Source of the DNA: Paenibacillus pectinilyticus
GTDB lineage: Bacteria > Bacillota > Bacilli > Paenibacillales > NBRC-103111
Assembly: GCF_001700435.1 (NCBI RefSeq)
Contig: NZ_LYPC01000027.1
Span: 62,380 to 126,379, forward strand
Direction of reading: 5' to 3'
Length of the DNA stretch: 64,000 nt
The translations under genes were made by a program, and so were the position numbers. Shown here piece after piece: positions 16,854 through 25,524 of the stretch. Numbering within the stretch: the first letter of the stretch is position 1; each line of letters starts with the position of its first letter. Under the pieces are notes generated by a model. It did not search any database. It saw only the letters and a program-made list of their open reading frames with translations, and was not told where the DNA came from.

Positions 16854-18357
16854 GCTTGAGCCCCCACGTTTTTTCGAATTCTTTGGATTGAGCTTGAAGT
16901 TCTTTGAGCTCCAAATGGGGAGTATTCACGCATTGGAGTTTCAAACCGATCACCTTGTTACCAAGGTGAATTTGCAGGGATTGTATCGGTTGTATCTCGC
17001 TAAAATCCATGGCGATGGCCAATCGAAGTAACGTACCTAACTTCACTATTAAAGCCAAATCGGATTCCTGCAATAGGTCCTTGTACGCAAGTGCCTGCTG
17101 TTGGGTCCGATTTTTTGTTTTGAACGTCGCGATCAGGGAAGCGATAATGATTTCCCGATGGCTTAGCCCATCGATATGAGCTTCTTGAATCATATATTCC
17201 GTATGCTTTAGGTACTGATAGTAGTGCACACTGACACCTATGCGATAGAGTAAAGCTGCTGTATGAAGTAAGAGACGGCCGCGTGCTTCCATTTCCGTCG
17301 AAGGTGCCAGCACATCATAAAGCCGCATTGCTAAGCTATCAACATGGCGCACATGCTTTTCTGAAGCATTTGGATGCAGGGTGAGAATGTTCTGAAGGCT
17401 TGCTTCCAAAACATCCGGCTTGATGGGTTGTTTGGGATTGTAGGTCTCGAAGAAAAGCCCATCGCGCAAGCCAGATCCGCTAATGATACATGACGAAGCT
17501 TTCGCCGCGTCGAAGATCGTTTCCAGAATGAGTAAACCCGGTACCATAATATCGGCTCGCTCTTTCGCGAGACCATCGACTTTTTTTCTTTTATCAATAG
17601 GTAACGCGGATAAAAGAGATGAAAATTCCTGAAGCTCACCAGGCTGCATCACATAATTATGAGCTAATTGCAGCGGATATTTGTTCCGTTTACGGCTCAT
17701 TTTACCCAATGCACGGATCGTGCCTCCTAATCCAACCATAGGGAGCCCAGGGGAATTCGAGATCCATGGATGTGACGCTAGGGCGTCCTGGACCATTTTG
17801 CGAATATCCGCGATCTCCTGTACGGTCAAATTAGCACCCTTCATATGTTGGCGCGTGGTGTTTACGGCACCGAAAGGAAAAGAGAAACTTTGAAGTAGCT
17901 GACGATCCTTCAATAAGGTAACCTCCGTGCTGCCACCGCCAATATCAATGATCATCCCATCGCGGATGTCCATTGAATTGATCACGCCAAGATAGCCAAA
18001 ACGTGCTTCCTCATACCCGCTCAAAACCTCAATCTGTAGTCCGGTTTGCTCCTGCAGGAAGCGGACGATTTCTACGGTGTTGGCGGCGTTGCGTACGGCT
18101 GCTGTGGCAACAGCTCGCACAGTTGTAACGGCTTGAGATTGACAAAGCATGGCGTAATGCGTCAAGATGGGTACGATGGAAATCATATCTTTGTTATGTA
18201 AAACGCCATTGTGATCCATTCGCTCGCTTAGTCTTGCAGAATCTTTATGCTCACTCACGACGCGATAAGCCCCTTGGGCATTTATTTCATAAATGACAAG
18301 TCGGATGGAGTTGGATCCGATATCAATGATGCCAATCCTGGTTGTGTGGTTGCTCAT
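16819..18357 (-). CDS. ppx: Exopolyphosphatase, Ppx/GppA family
   Basis: Degrades polyphosphate (Ppx) and may hydrolyse pppGpp (GppA). The protein has 512 residues. The actin-like ASKHA fold is clear from IDIGSNSIRLVIYE at the N-terminus, a central IDIGGGSTEVTLL and GLGGTIRALGKMS. A C-terminal HD-like helical domain follows (about 310-512, with HTAALLYRIGVSVHYYQY in two blocks). The ATG is preceded by AGAGGAG on this strand. It is convergent with ppk, sharing 35 bases of 3' coding sequence, so the polymer-making and polymer-degrading enzymes are antisense to each other. Confidence 0.93.
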   Translation of the reverse strand: MSNHTTRIGIIDIGSNSIRLVIYEINAQGAYRVVSEHKDSARLSERMDHNGVLHNKDMISIVPILTHYAMLCQSQAVTTVRAVATAAVRNAANTVEIVRFLQEQTGLQIEVLSGYEEARFGYLGVINSMDIRDGMIIDIGGGSTEVTLLKDRQLLQSFSFPFGAVNTTRQHMKGANLTVQEIADIRKMVQDALASHPWISNSPGLPMVGLGGTIRALGKMSRKRNKYPLQLAHNYVMQPGELQEFSSLLSALPIDKRKKVDGLAKERADIMVPGLLILETIFDAAKASSCIISGSGLRDGLFFETYNPKQPIKPDVLEASLQNILTLHPNASEKHVRHVDSLAMRLYDVLAPSTEMEARGRLLLHTAALLYRIGVSVHYYQYLKHTEYMIQEAHIDGLSHREIIIASLIATFKTKNRTQQQALAYKDLLQESDLALIVKLGTLLRLAIAMDFSEIQPIQSLQIHLGNKVIGLKLQCVNTPHLELKELQAQSKEFEKTWGLKLTAQAEVFSMK

Positions 18358-18550
18358 AGTGTCGCTCCTCTTTAGCCAATTTCACGTATGCATTGGTTAC
18401 ATTGTATCAATCTAGACCTATGTCTACAAATTTTTCCTCGCGTGCTGAATAATTCGGGGAAATTAACAAAAACTTGTATCGTGTGTTTGGAAGTTATCGA
18501 AGTAAAATGGTGTGAAAATGACGCCAAAAAGAATTTCTATGGTAGTGAAA

Positions 18551-18627
18551 ATAAAGTTTTATGCCCTCTTTTGTTCACTTACCGCGTAAAATACTTTATT
18601 ATTAAGAGTAGAAAACAGCAATATTAT
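18551..18627 (+). promoter_or_regulatory. citZ upstream control region
   Basis: In the 299 bases between the divergent ppx and citZ starts, TTATTA (18599-18604), a 17-base spacer and TATTAT (18622-18627) could be the citZ promoter. An AT-rich dyad, ATAAAGTTTTAT, lies at 18551-18562. It resembles CcpC half-sites (ATAA/TTAT), but the spacing differs from the known ATAA-N7-TTAT, so CcpC control is only a suggestion. Confidence 0.4.
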
Positions 18628-18656
18628 GCTAATAGAGTAGCTAAGGAGAGATTCCC

Positions 18657-19769
18657 ATGTCTGCAACCAAAGGTTTAGAAGGAATTGTAGCCACAACCTC
18701 GTCGATCAGCTCCATTGTAGATGGCGTGCTTACGTATCGCGGGATTGATATTGATGACCTCGCAGAAAATGCGACTTTTGAAGAAGTAATTTACCTACTA
18801 TGGTTCGGTAAACTGCCTACACAAGCTGAGCTTGAGAAATTGCAAAGCGACCTGAATGCATACAGCACGGTACCAACTGCGGTAATTGACCTTATTCGTA
18901 CATTCCCACAAGGTGTTAACTCCATGGCAGCGCTTCGTACAGCGGTTTCTGCACTTGCGCTATATGACGAAGAAGCTAATGATGCGAGCACGGAATCCAA
19001 TGTGCGTAAAGCGATCAAGCTGCAAGCACAAATTCCAGGCATTATCGCAGCTTTCGCTCGTATTCGTGAAGGCAAAGAGCCTGTAGCTTCTCCAGGATAT
19101 TCTTCTGTAGCTGCTAACTTCTTGTTCCAACTAACAGGAAACGAACCGGATAAAGTGGCAATTGAAGCATTAGATAAAGCCTTAGTTCTTCATGCAGACC
19201 ACGAGTTGAATGCATCGACATTTGCAGCACGTGTCACTGTAGCAACACTGACAGATATCTACTCCGGTATTACTTCCGCAATCGGCACGCTCAAAGGACC
19301 TCTTCACGGCGGTGCGAATGAAGCGGTTATGGTGATGCTAGAAGAGATCGGTACTGTTGAGAACGTTGTTCCTTACATTAACGATAAATTAGAGCGTAAA
19401 GACAAAATCATGGGCTTCGGTCACCGCGTATACAAAAACGGCGATCCGCGTGCGAAGCACTTGCAAAAAATGTCTTATGAGCTTGGTAAATTGACTGGGA
19501 ACTTGAAATGGTACGAAATGTCCATTAAAGCAGACGAGTTGGTAACTAGCCTTAAAGGTTTGAAACCTAACGTTGATTTCTACTCAGCATCCGTATACAC
19601 AACACTAGAAATCCCACGTGACTTGTTCACGCCGATCTTCGCGATCAGCCGTACTTCCGGTTGGGCCGCTCATATTCTTGAGCAGTACGAAAACAACCGT
19701 TTGATCCGTCCTCGCGCAGAGTACACAGGTCCAGTTAACCAAAAATATATCCCAATTGGCCAACGCTAA
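18657..19769 (+). CDS. citZ: Citrate synthase
   Basis: Condenses acetyl-CoA and oxaloacetate to citrate, the entry to the TCA cycle. At 370 residues it is the short Gram-positive type. Catalytic residues are visible as H217 in LHGGANE, H256 in GFGHRVYK and D307 in VDFYSASVY. The start MSATKGLEGIVA matches the family, and AAGGAGAG precedes ATG 18657. It is followed by icd and mdh in the same order as B. subtilis citZ-icd-mdh, so the three are probably an operon. Confidence 0.97.
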   Translation: MSATKGLEGIVATTSSISSIVDGVLTYRGIDIDDLAENATFEEVIYLLWFGKLPTQAELEKLQSDLNAYSTVPTAVIDLIRTFPQGVNSMAALRTAVSALALYDEEANDASTESNVRKAIKLQAQIPGIIAAFARIREGKEPVASPGYSSVAANFLFQLTGNEPDKVAIEALDKALVLHADHELNASTFAARVTVATLTDIYSGITSAIGTLKGPLHGGANEAVMVMLEEIGTVENVVPYINDKLERKDKIMGFGHRVYKNGDPRAKHLQKMSYELGKLTGNLKWYEMSIKADELVTSLKGLKPNVDFYSASVYTTLEIPRDLFTPIFAISRTSGWAAHILEQYENNRLIRPRAEYTGPVNQKYIPIGQR

Positions 19770-19803
19770 TTGTTCATGCTACAAGCTCCAGGTGCGGGTA
19801 GTT

Positions 19804-19839
19804 CGGTACTGGACCCCAATTGATTTTGGGGGAGTACTG
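19804..19839 (+). other. RNA hairpin in the citZ-icd gap
   Basis: Two nested stems, CGGTACT/AGTACTG and CCCCAA/TTGGGG, lie in the 154-base gap. A T5 occurs about 14 bases later (19853-19857). It could be a partial terminator or an mRNA-stabilising element that sets the citZ to icd-mdh ratio. Confidence 0.5.
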
Positions 19840-19923
19840 TAACTCCCGTCACTTTTTGTGTGCCTAGCCATGCAAATGGCTTATATAAAGAAACCATACT
19901 AACCAATTTCAGGAGGAACTATC

Positions 19924-21222
19924 ATGCCACAATTCGAATCTTATGAGCTACCAACAGAAGGTCAAAAAATCACGATCGAAAACGGTGTACTTCAAGTCCC
20001 TAACAACCCAATTATCCCTTTCATCGAGGGTGACGGTACAGGTCCTGATATCTGGGCAGCTTCCGTACGTGTACTTGATGCAGCGGTTGAGAAAGCATAC
20101 AAAGGCGAGAAAAAAATCGCTTGGTACGAAGTATACGCTGGTGAGAAAGCATTCAACAAATTCAACAGCTGGTTGCCGAACGATACATTGACAGCTATGA
20201 AAGAATACATCGTATCCATCAAAGGACCTCTAACTACACCAATCGGTGGCGGTATCCGTTCCCTGAACGTGGCACTTCGCCAAGAGCTTGATCTTTATGT
20301 TTGCTCCCGTCCAGTTCGTTACTTCGATGGTGTTCCATCCCCAGTTAAACGTCCTGAGCTAGTTGACATGGTGATTTTCCGTGAAAACACAGAAGATATC
20401 TACGCTGGTATCGAGTGGGAAGCTGGTTCTGAAGCAGTTAAGAAAGTAATCTCCTTCTTGCAAAATGAAATGGGCGTTAACAAAATCCGTTTCCCAGAAA
20501 CTTCTGGTATCGGTGTTAAGCCAGTTTCTTCCGAAGGTACAGAGCGTTTGGTTCGCGCGGCTATCGAGTATGCAATCAAACATGGTCGTAAAACATTAAC
20601 GTTGGTACACAAAGGCAACATCATGAAGTTCACAGAAGGCGCGTTCAAAAACTGGGGTTACGAGTTGGCTGAGCGTGAATATGCAGATAAAACATTTACA
20701 TGGGCACAATACGACCGCATTAAAGAAGCAGAAGGCGCAGAAGCAGCTAACAAAGCACAAAAAGACGCTGAAGCAGCTGGCAAAATCATCGTAAAAGATG
20801 CGATTGCTGACATCGCTCTTCAACAAGTATTGACACGTCCTACTGATTTCGACGTAATCGCTACATTGAACCTGAACGGTGACTACCTGTCTGATGCACT
20901 AGCTGCACAAGTTGGCGGTATCGGTATCGCTCCAGGAGCTAACATCAACTACTTGACTGGTCACGCAATCTTCGAAGCAACTCACGGAACAGCTCCAAAA
21001 TATGCTGGTCTTGATGTTGTTAACCCAGGTTCCGTTATTCTTTCCGGTGTAATGTTGCTTGAGCACCTTGGATGGTTGGAAGCAGCTGAGCTAATCTACA
21101 AAGGCTTGGAAACTTCTATCAACAACAAAACAGTAACTTATGACTTCGCACGTTTGATGGAAGGCGCGAAAGAAATTAAGTGCTCCGAGTTCGCGAACGA
21201 AATCATCAAAAACATGGCTTAA
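19924..21222 (+). CDS. icd: Isocitrate dehydrogenase (NADP+)
   Basis: Oxidative decarboxylation of isocitrate to 2-oxoglutarate, reducing NADP. The 432-residue protein has the isocitrate-binding serine at S113 in GGGIRSLNVALRQ, IFRENTEDIYAGIEW, the metal and substrate region around LVHKGNIMKFTEGAF, the GDYLSD block, and GTAPKYAG near the cofactor site. ATG 19924 follows AGGAGG. It is the second gene of citZ-icd-mdh. Confidence 0.97.
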   Translation: MPQFESYELPTEGQKITIENGVLQVPNNPIIPFIEGDGTGPDIWAASVRVLDAAVEKAYKGEKKIAWYEVYAGEKAFNKFNSWLPNDTLTAMKEYIVSIKGPLTTPIGGGIRSLNVALRQELDLYVCSRPVRYFDGVPSPVKRPELVDMVIFRENTEDIYAGIEWEAGSEAVKKVISFLQNEMGVNKIRFPETSGIGVKPVSSEGTERLVRAAIEYAIKHGRKTLTLVHKGNIMKFTEGAFKNWGYELAEREYADKTFTWAQYDRIKEAEGAEAANKAQKDAEAAGKIIVKDAIADIALQQVLTRPTDFDVIATLNLNGDYLSDALAAQVGGIGIAPGANINYLTGHAIFEATHGTAPKYAGLDVVNPGSVILSGVMLLEHLGWLEAAELIYKGLETSINNKTVTYDFARLMEGAKEIKCSEFANEIIKNMA

Positions 21223-21270
21223 TTTGTTCAAATAGATGCGTTTAACTAAATAAATAGGAGGTATAACTGA

Positions 21271-22212
21271 ATGGCAATTCGACGTAATAAGATTACCGTT
21301 GTCGGCGCTGGATTCACAGGAGCTACTACTGCACTTATGTTGGCTCAAAAAGAACTTGGTGACGTTGTTCTTCTGGACATCCCACAGCTTGAGAACCCAA
21401 CTAAGGGTAAAGCGCTAGACATGCTTGAAGCAGGTCCGGTTCAAGGCTTTGATGCTCAAATCACGGGTACATCCAACTATGCGGATGCAGCGGGTTCGGA
21501 CATCGTGATTATCACGGCAGGTATTGCTCGTAAACCGGGCATGAGCCGCGACGATCTCGTTAACACGAACGCGGGCATCGTGAAGTCCGTTTGTGAGAAC
21601 GTAAAAGAAGTTGCTCCTGATTCCATCGTGATCATCTTGAGTAACCCTGTTGATGCGATGACGTACGTAGCTTACCAAGCGCTTGGCTTTCCTAAGAACC
21701 GCGTAATCGGTCAATCCGGTGTTCTTGATACGGCACGTTACCTGACGTTTATCTCCCAAGAATTAAACGTGTCTGTTGAGGATGTGAAAGGTGTTGTTAT
21801 TGGCGGACACGGCGATGACATGGTTCCTCTTGTACGTTACACATACGCTGGCGGTGTGCCAATTGAGAAGCTGATTCCAGCGGATCGTATTGAAGCAATT
21901 GTTCAACGGACACGTACTGGCGGCGGCGAAATCGTCAATCTGCTTGGTAACGGTAGTGCATACTACGCACCAGCAGCTTCCCTTGTGCAAATGACAGAAG
22001 CGATCCTGAAAGATAAGAAACGGATCATTCCTACTATCGCTCTTCTTGAAGGCGAATTTGGCTATGAAAACTTGTTCATGGGTGTTCTGACGGTTCTTGG
22101 TGCGAACGGCATTGAGAAAATCATGGATATCGAATTGACTGAGCAAGAAAAAGCTGCTTTGGATAAAACAGCTGAATCCGTGCGCAACGTTATTAAAGTT
22201 GTAGCAGGTTAA
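21271..22212 (+). CDS. mdh: Malate dehydrogenase
   Basis: Interconverts malate and oxaloacetate with NAD. The protein has 313 residues and is of the LDH-like type of Bacilli. The dinucleotide fold shows VGAGFTGATTA and an NAD-selecting aspartate in VLLDIP. Substrate-binding arginines lie in ARKPGMSRDDL, and the catalytic histidine is H180 in GGHGDDMVPL. AGGAGGT precedes ATG 21271. It is the last gene of the citZ operon, with a terminator 14 bases after the stop. Confidence 0.97.
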   Translation: MAIRRNKITVVGAGFTGATTALMLAQKELGDVVLLDIPQLENPTKGKALDMLEAGPVQGFDAQITGTSNYADAAGSDIVIITAGIARKPGMSRDDLVNTNAGIVKSVCENVKEVAPDSIVIILSNPVDAMTYVAYQALGFPKNRVIGQSGVLDTARYLTFISQELNVSVEDVKGVVIGGHGDDMVPLVRYTYAGGVPIEKLIPADRIEAIVQRTRTGGGEIVNLLGNGSAYYAPAASLVQMTEAILKDKKRIIPTIALLEGEFGYENLFMGVLTVLGANGIEKIMDIELTEQEKAALDKTAESVRNVIKVVAG

Positions 22213-22226
22213 TATATCCCTAACAG

Positions 22227-22268
22227 AAGAGTCGATTTCCTAGGATATAGGAGGTCGGCTCTTTTATT
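22227..22268 (+). terminator. Terminator of the citZ-icd-mdh operon
   Basis: AAGAGTCGA (22227-22235) pairs with TCGGCTCTT (22255-22263), with an inner CCTA/TAGG stem and a T-rich tail. Confidence 0.82.
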
Positions 22269-22397
22269 GTGAGAATGCACAAAAAGTTGTTGTTTTTGTA
22301 AATTAATTTCCAATCTCTATCCCATGGACATGGCCTATGATACGATGTGTATAGCCAATATGAATTGGTTAATACTTCCATAGGATGGTGGGATTTG

Positions 22398-23972
22398 ATG
22401 TTGAGACAACGTTTGTTTGGAAAGAGAAACTGGCGAAGTATCTGTGTGACCGCGGCTATATCCAGTACCTTGATAGGCATTGTTCCACAAGCATGGGCAG
22501 AAGGACCGAGTGACCCAGCCCCAACTATTACCCCAACATCAGCGAATGGCAAAAAAATATTATTTGACAATACCCATGGTCAAACGGCTGGTGCAGCCGA
22601 CTGGGTGATTGACGGCGGTTTTTCGGATTTTGCGAATGCGTTAGGCAACGCCGGTTATTATGTCAAAGAATTGCGTAAAAGCTCAGCGATTACACTCGCG
22701 GATTTATCAGCTTATGATGTATTCGTCATTGGTGAAGCGAATATTCCGTATAAGACGTCAGAGCAGACTGCTATGCTACAGTATGTGCAAGGCGGTGGCA
22801 GTATTTTTTTCATAGCCGATCATTATAATGCGGACCGTAATAAGAACCGTTGGGATGCTTCCGAGGTATTCAATGGTTATCGCCGTGGCGCTTGGACGAA
22901 TCCTGCCTTAGGGATGAGTACGGAAGAAGCGGGATCCGCGGCGATGTCAGGGGTTTCAAGCTCAGATTGGTTAGCAACGAACTTTGGAGTTCGCTTCAGA
23001 TACAACGCGTTAGGTGACATTACCGCTAACAATATCGTGACAGGCGCGCAAGGATTTGGTATTACGAGCGGTGTTTCGACTGTTGCGATGCATGCGGGTT
23101 CTACACTTGCGATTACAGATCCGAATAAGGCGAAGGGCATTGTCTATTTGCCTTCAACGACGACGAGTTGGTCGAGTGCAGTGGATCAGGGTGTGTACAA
23201 TGGCGGCGGCGTTGCAGAAGGGCCGTTCGTAGCGGTTTCGAAAGTAAGCGCGGGTAAGGCTGGCTTCATTGGGGATTCATCCCCGGTGGAGGATGCGACG
23301 CCGAAGTATATGAAAGAGGAGACTGGCGGAGCAAAGACGACGTATGCCGGTTTTCAAGAACAGAACGATGCCACATTGCTGGTCAATATGGTCAATTGGT
23401 TGGCCACCAAGGAAAGCTATACGAGCTTATCTCAGGTGTCTGGATTGACGTTAGACACGGCAACAACGTTGTATACATGGGAGCAGCCAGCCAATACGAC
23501 AGAGCCGCAGGCTGAGCCGTGGGCGACGCCAGCATCGGGTTACAAGTGGTGGGATCCGACGACGTTCAAAACAGGTGCTTACGGTGTTTCGACTTCGACC
23601 AATACGTCGGACCCCGTGGCTTTTGTTCATCAAGCGCAGCTGCCGAATCATTACGTGTTCCAAGTCAAGATCATTCTTAATGGTTTAGCGGCAAATTCAA
23701 CAACCGCAGGCTATAATTTAGGTATATATAACGGATCCGGTACGCAAGTTGCCAAAATTCAGAACAGTGATGGCACTTGGCCATCGGCTTATGGATATAG
23801 CACGAGCTTCTCAATGACAGCTAATGCAAGCGGACACGCAGAGAAGATCGTGAATGTACAGATCAATACAACAGCTTCTGGTGCGGCAAGTATGCGTTTG
23901 AGATTAAATACAACGAACAAATTCACCGAAGCGGTTACTATTGCGGATGTAGCTGCAGTGCCGCTGCCATAA
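22398..23972 (+). CDS. Secreted protein with a GATase1-like domain
   Basis: Predicted secreted protein of 524 residues. The signal peptide (about 1-36) has a basic start, a hydrophobic core and probable cleavage after QAWA. The first domain (about 50-210) looks like a class I glutamine-amidotransferase/ThuA-like flavodoxin fold (KKILFDNTHGQ, YDVFVIGEANIPY, GGGSIFFIADHY), seen in secreted DUF4350/GIFT-type proteins. A further region is rich in Ser/Thr. The C-terminal beta-rich part (about 375-524) resembles a carbohydrate- or surface-binding sandwich. ATG 22398 with GGTGGGA upstream is chosen over an earlier in-frame ATG at 22347. No catalytic triad can be assigned. It lies between terminators and may be monocistronic. 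Confidence 0.7.
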   Translation: MLRQRLFGKRNWRSICVTAAISSTLIGIVPQAWAEGPSDPAPTITPTSANGKKILFDNTHGQTAGAADWVIDGGFSDFANALGNAGYYVKELRKSSAITLADLSAYDVFVIGEANIPYKTSEQTAMLQYVQGGGSIFFIADHYNADRNKNRWDASEVFNGYRRGAWTNPALGMSTEEAGSAAMSGVSSSDWLATNFGVRFRYNALGDITANNIVTGAQGFGITSGVSTVAMHAGSTLAITDPNKAKGIVYLPSTTTSWSSAVDQGVYNGGGVAEGPFVAVSKVSAGKAGFIGDSSPVEDATPKYMKEETGGAKTTYAGFQEQNDATLLVNMVNWLATKESYTSLSQVSGLTLDTATTLYTWEQPANTTEPQAEPWATPASGYKWWDPTTFKTGAYGVSTSTNTSDPVAFVHQAQLPNHYVFQVKIILNGLAANSTTAGYNLGIYNGSGTQVAKIQNSDGTWPSAYGYSTSFSMTANASGHAEKIVNVQINTTASGAASMRLRLNTTNKFTEAVTIADVAAVPLP

Positions 23973-23997
23973 GATTGTAGTTGGAAAGTGCGTTTAT

Positions 23998-24112
23998 AAG
24001 CACCCCCACTTCCGTGAAAAGTGATGAGTCGTTGAGCACGGATTGGAGATCCCTAAAGAGGCTCCGATCCATTTGCTCAAAGCAAGTCACTGGGAGCTGG
24101 GGGTGTTTTCTG
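23998..24112. repeat. Long imperfect inverted repeat / hairpin
   Basis: Arms of roughly 50 bases (23999-24050 and 24058-24106) pair imperfectly around a short loop. The ends (CACCCCCA with GGGGGTG) match best, and TTTTC follows. It can end the secreted-protein gene, but it is far longer than an ordinary terminator. Confidence 0.7.
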
Positions 24113-24173
24113 CGTAATTGGTCACATTTATATGGAGATATCGTGAATTTGCCCAATAGTTGGCATCGCTTTC

Positions 24174-24202
24174 TTGTTACAACCAATCCTATTCTGTATA
24201 CT
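24174..24202 (+). promoter_or_regulatory. Predicted promoter of the membrane protein gene
   Basis: TTGTTA (24174-24179), a 17-base spacer and TATACT (24197-24202), 42 bases before the ATG. Confidence 0.65.
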
Positions 24203-24243
24203 AAAAGAGAACGATTCTAATTAAAATTGCGGAGGTCGACTCA

Positions 24244-24678
24244 ATGTACCATGTTATGATTTTTTTACACGTAATTAGTGCTCTATTGCTTGGCGCTTAT
24301 GTGATTTTCCCTTTCATTGTGGGACGAGCTGCTAGCTTATCCGGCGCGGCGCAAGAAAGCTTTATGGGATTGCTGTCTACGATTAACCGAATTGCTCAAT
24401 TTTCGTTAATTGTTACCTTCATTTCCGGTGGTGCGATGATTGGCGATATGGACCCTAAACCGCCAGTAATCTGGATGGTATTGGCAATCGTCCTACTAGT
24501 CATTGTTGGAGCCATTCAAGGTATGATCGGTGGTAGAATTAAAAAGCTGAAAGCGAACAGCTCAGCAGGCAAAAACACAGCATCCGATGCTGCAAAAATC
24601 AAAACGTTCAGCTGGATTGGCGCAATCGCAGTAATAGCTGCTGTCTTGATTATGACAAATCCTCAAATATTCTCATAA
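24244..24678 (+). CDS. Four-helix membrane protein, function unknown
   Basis: Integral membrane protein of 144 residues with four hydrophobic helices (about 3-26, 45-65, 76-97 and 122-141) and a Lys/Ser-rich cytoplasmic loop between the third and fourth (GGRIKKLKANSSAGKNTA). The HVISALLLGAY and FISGGAM patterns recall DUF2269-like or cytochrome-associated membrane proteins, but I cannot name a function. It has its own promoter, a GGAGGT ribosome binding site and a strong terminator, so it is a single-gene unit. Confidence 0.8.
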   Translation: MYHVMIFLHVISALLLGAYVIFPFIVGRAASLSGAAQESFMGLLSTINRIAQFSLIVTFISGGAMIGDMDPKPPVIWMVLAIVLLVIVGAIQGMIGGRIKKLKANSSAGKNTASDAAKIKTFSWIGAIAVIAAVLIMTNPQIFS

Positions 24679-24695
24679 ACGCAGTTTCGAAATGT

Positions 24696-24738
24696 AAAGA
24701 ACCTCCCTTCCATTGTGATATGGAAGGGAGGTTCTTTG
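24696..24738 (+). terminator. Strong terminator after the four-helix protein
   Basis: A perfect stem of about 17 pairs (AAGAACCTCCCTTCCAT and complement) closes a 5-base loop, followed by a short T-run. Confidence 0.88.
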
Positions 24739-25080
24739 ATGTTCATGCAGGAGCTGGGATTCCCGGTATTGCGGTGGTTAGTGTAACTGTTGCAGCTAAT
24801 TTGGCCATTAACTTTACTATGACTACCATTGACTACATGACGACCACGCTCACAGGCTCCGCAATCATCACTGACTTCACGAAGATTACCGGCTTCGCCT
24901 CCGTTCCCACCCCGAGACCGACTCGGCTAGCACTACTACCATGACTTCACGAGCATGACCATTACCTGCTCCGTGAGCACGGTGAGCACACCCGCTCTAA
25001 CACGACGATCACGACCGTCATTGACTTCGCGACCAGCACCTGTCATTGACTTGACTCTGTGACCCACGACCACCCCCGCC
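24739..25080. other. Low-complexity intergenic region without a gene
   Basis: No convincing ORF or ribosome binding site. The sequence is built from degenerate short motifs, mainly variants of CATTGACTTC and TGACTTCACGA (for example near 24870, 24941 and 25019), interspersed with GACCAC and GAGCAC units. It looks like a decayed simple-sequence repeat rather than a gene. Confidence 0.6.
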
Positions 25081-25250
25081 ACCAAATAGATGGATTATAT
25101 GTAGGTAATATTAGAGGAAAGCTGGGAAATTACGAAATAGATGGATTTTCTACAGTTAATTTCGGACTTCTGAGTCGGTTTAATGAAAATTGGACCAATT
25201 ACCTACATGAAATCCATTTAAACGTAATTTTATTGGGAAAACACTAAAAA
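25081..25250. repeat. Intergenic inverted/direct repeat element
   Basis: AAATAGATGGATT occurs twice in direct orientation (about 25083 and 25134). The first copy with its continuation, TATGTAGGTAAT, is matched by an inverted copy (ATTACCTACATG then AATCCATTT) at about 25198-25220. The flanks are AT-rich. The pattern suggests a small non-coding intergenic repeat family. Confidence 0.6.
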
Positions 25251-25284
25251 TAGCTGGAGGTTTTCCAGTTAACGCGTCTGGTGT

Positions 25285-25475
25285 GGTTAGTTGGATCTGG
25301 ATCTGGTCTTGATTCTGGTTCTGGATCGGGTCTTGGTTCTGGATCTGACTCTAGCTCTAGCTATAGCTCTAGCTCTAGCTCTGGTCTCGGTTCTGGATCT
25401 GGTCTTGGTTCTGGATCTAGTCTTGTTTCTGGTTCTGAATCTGAATCTGTATCTGTATCTGTATCTGTATCAGGT
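25285..25475. repeat. Degenerate hexanucleotide tandem repeat
   Basis: About 30 six-base units of the TCTGGA/GGTTCT/TAGCTC/TCTGTA type run continuously. On the plus strand they read as a Ser-Gly-rich ORF and in another frame as Leu/Val/Asp. There is no ribosome binding site and the codon content is that of the repeat, so I do not call a gene. It lies just downstream of the stop of the HD nucleotidase gene. Confidence 0.85.
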
Positions 25476-25524
25476 TGTGTATCTTTATCAAGAACAGGTA
25501 CTTGTTCTATCTCTATCTCTAAAC

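Noticed and set aside
18388..18678. 96-codon ORF upstream of citZ
   Set aside because: Overlaps the citZ start in another frame, begins without a ribosome binding site and covers the promoter region.
23938..24220. Two short ORFs on opposite strands
   Set aside because: Both lie in the long inverted repeat and mirror each other, as expected of an open hairpin.
24720..24944. 74-codon plus-strand ORF after a terminator
   Set aside because: Starts inside the terminator stem, has no ribosome binding site and reads through low-complexity DNA.
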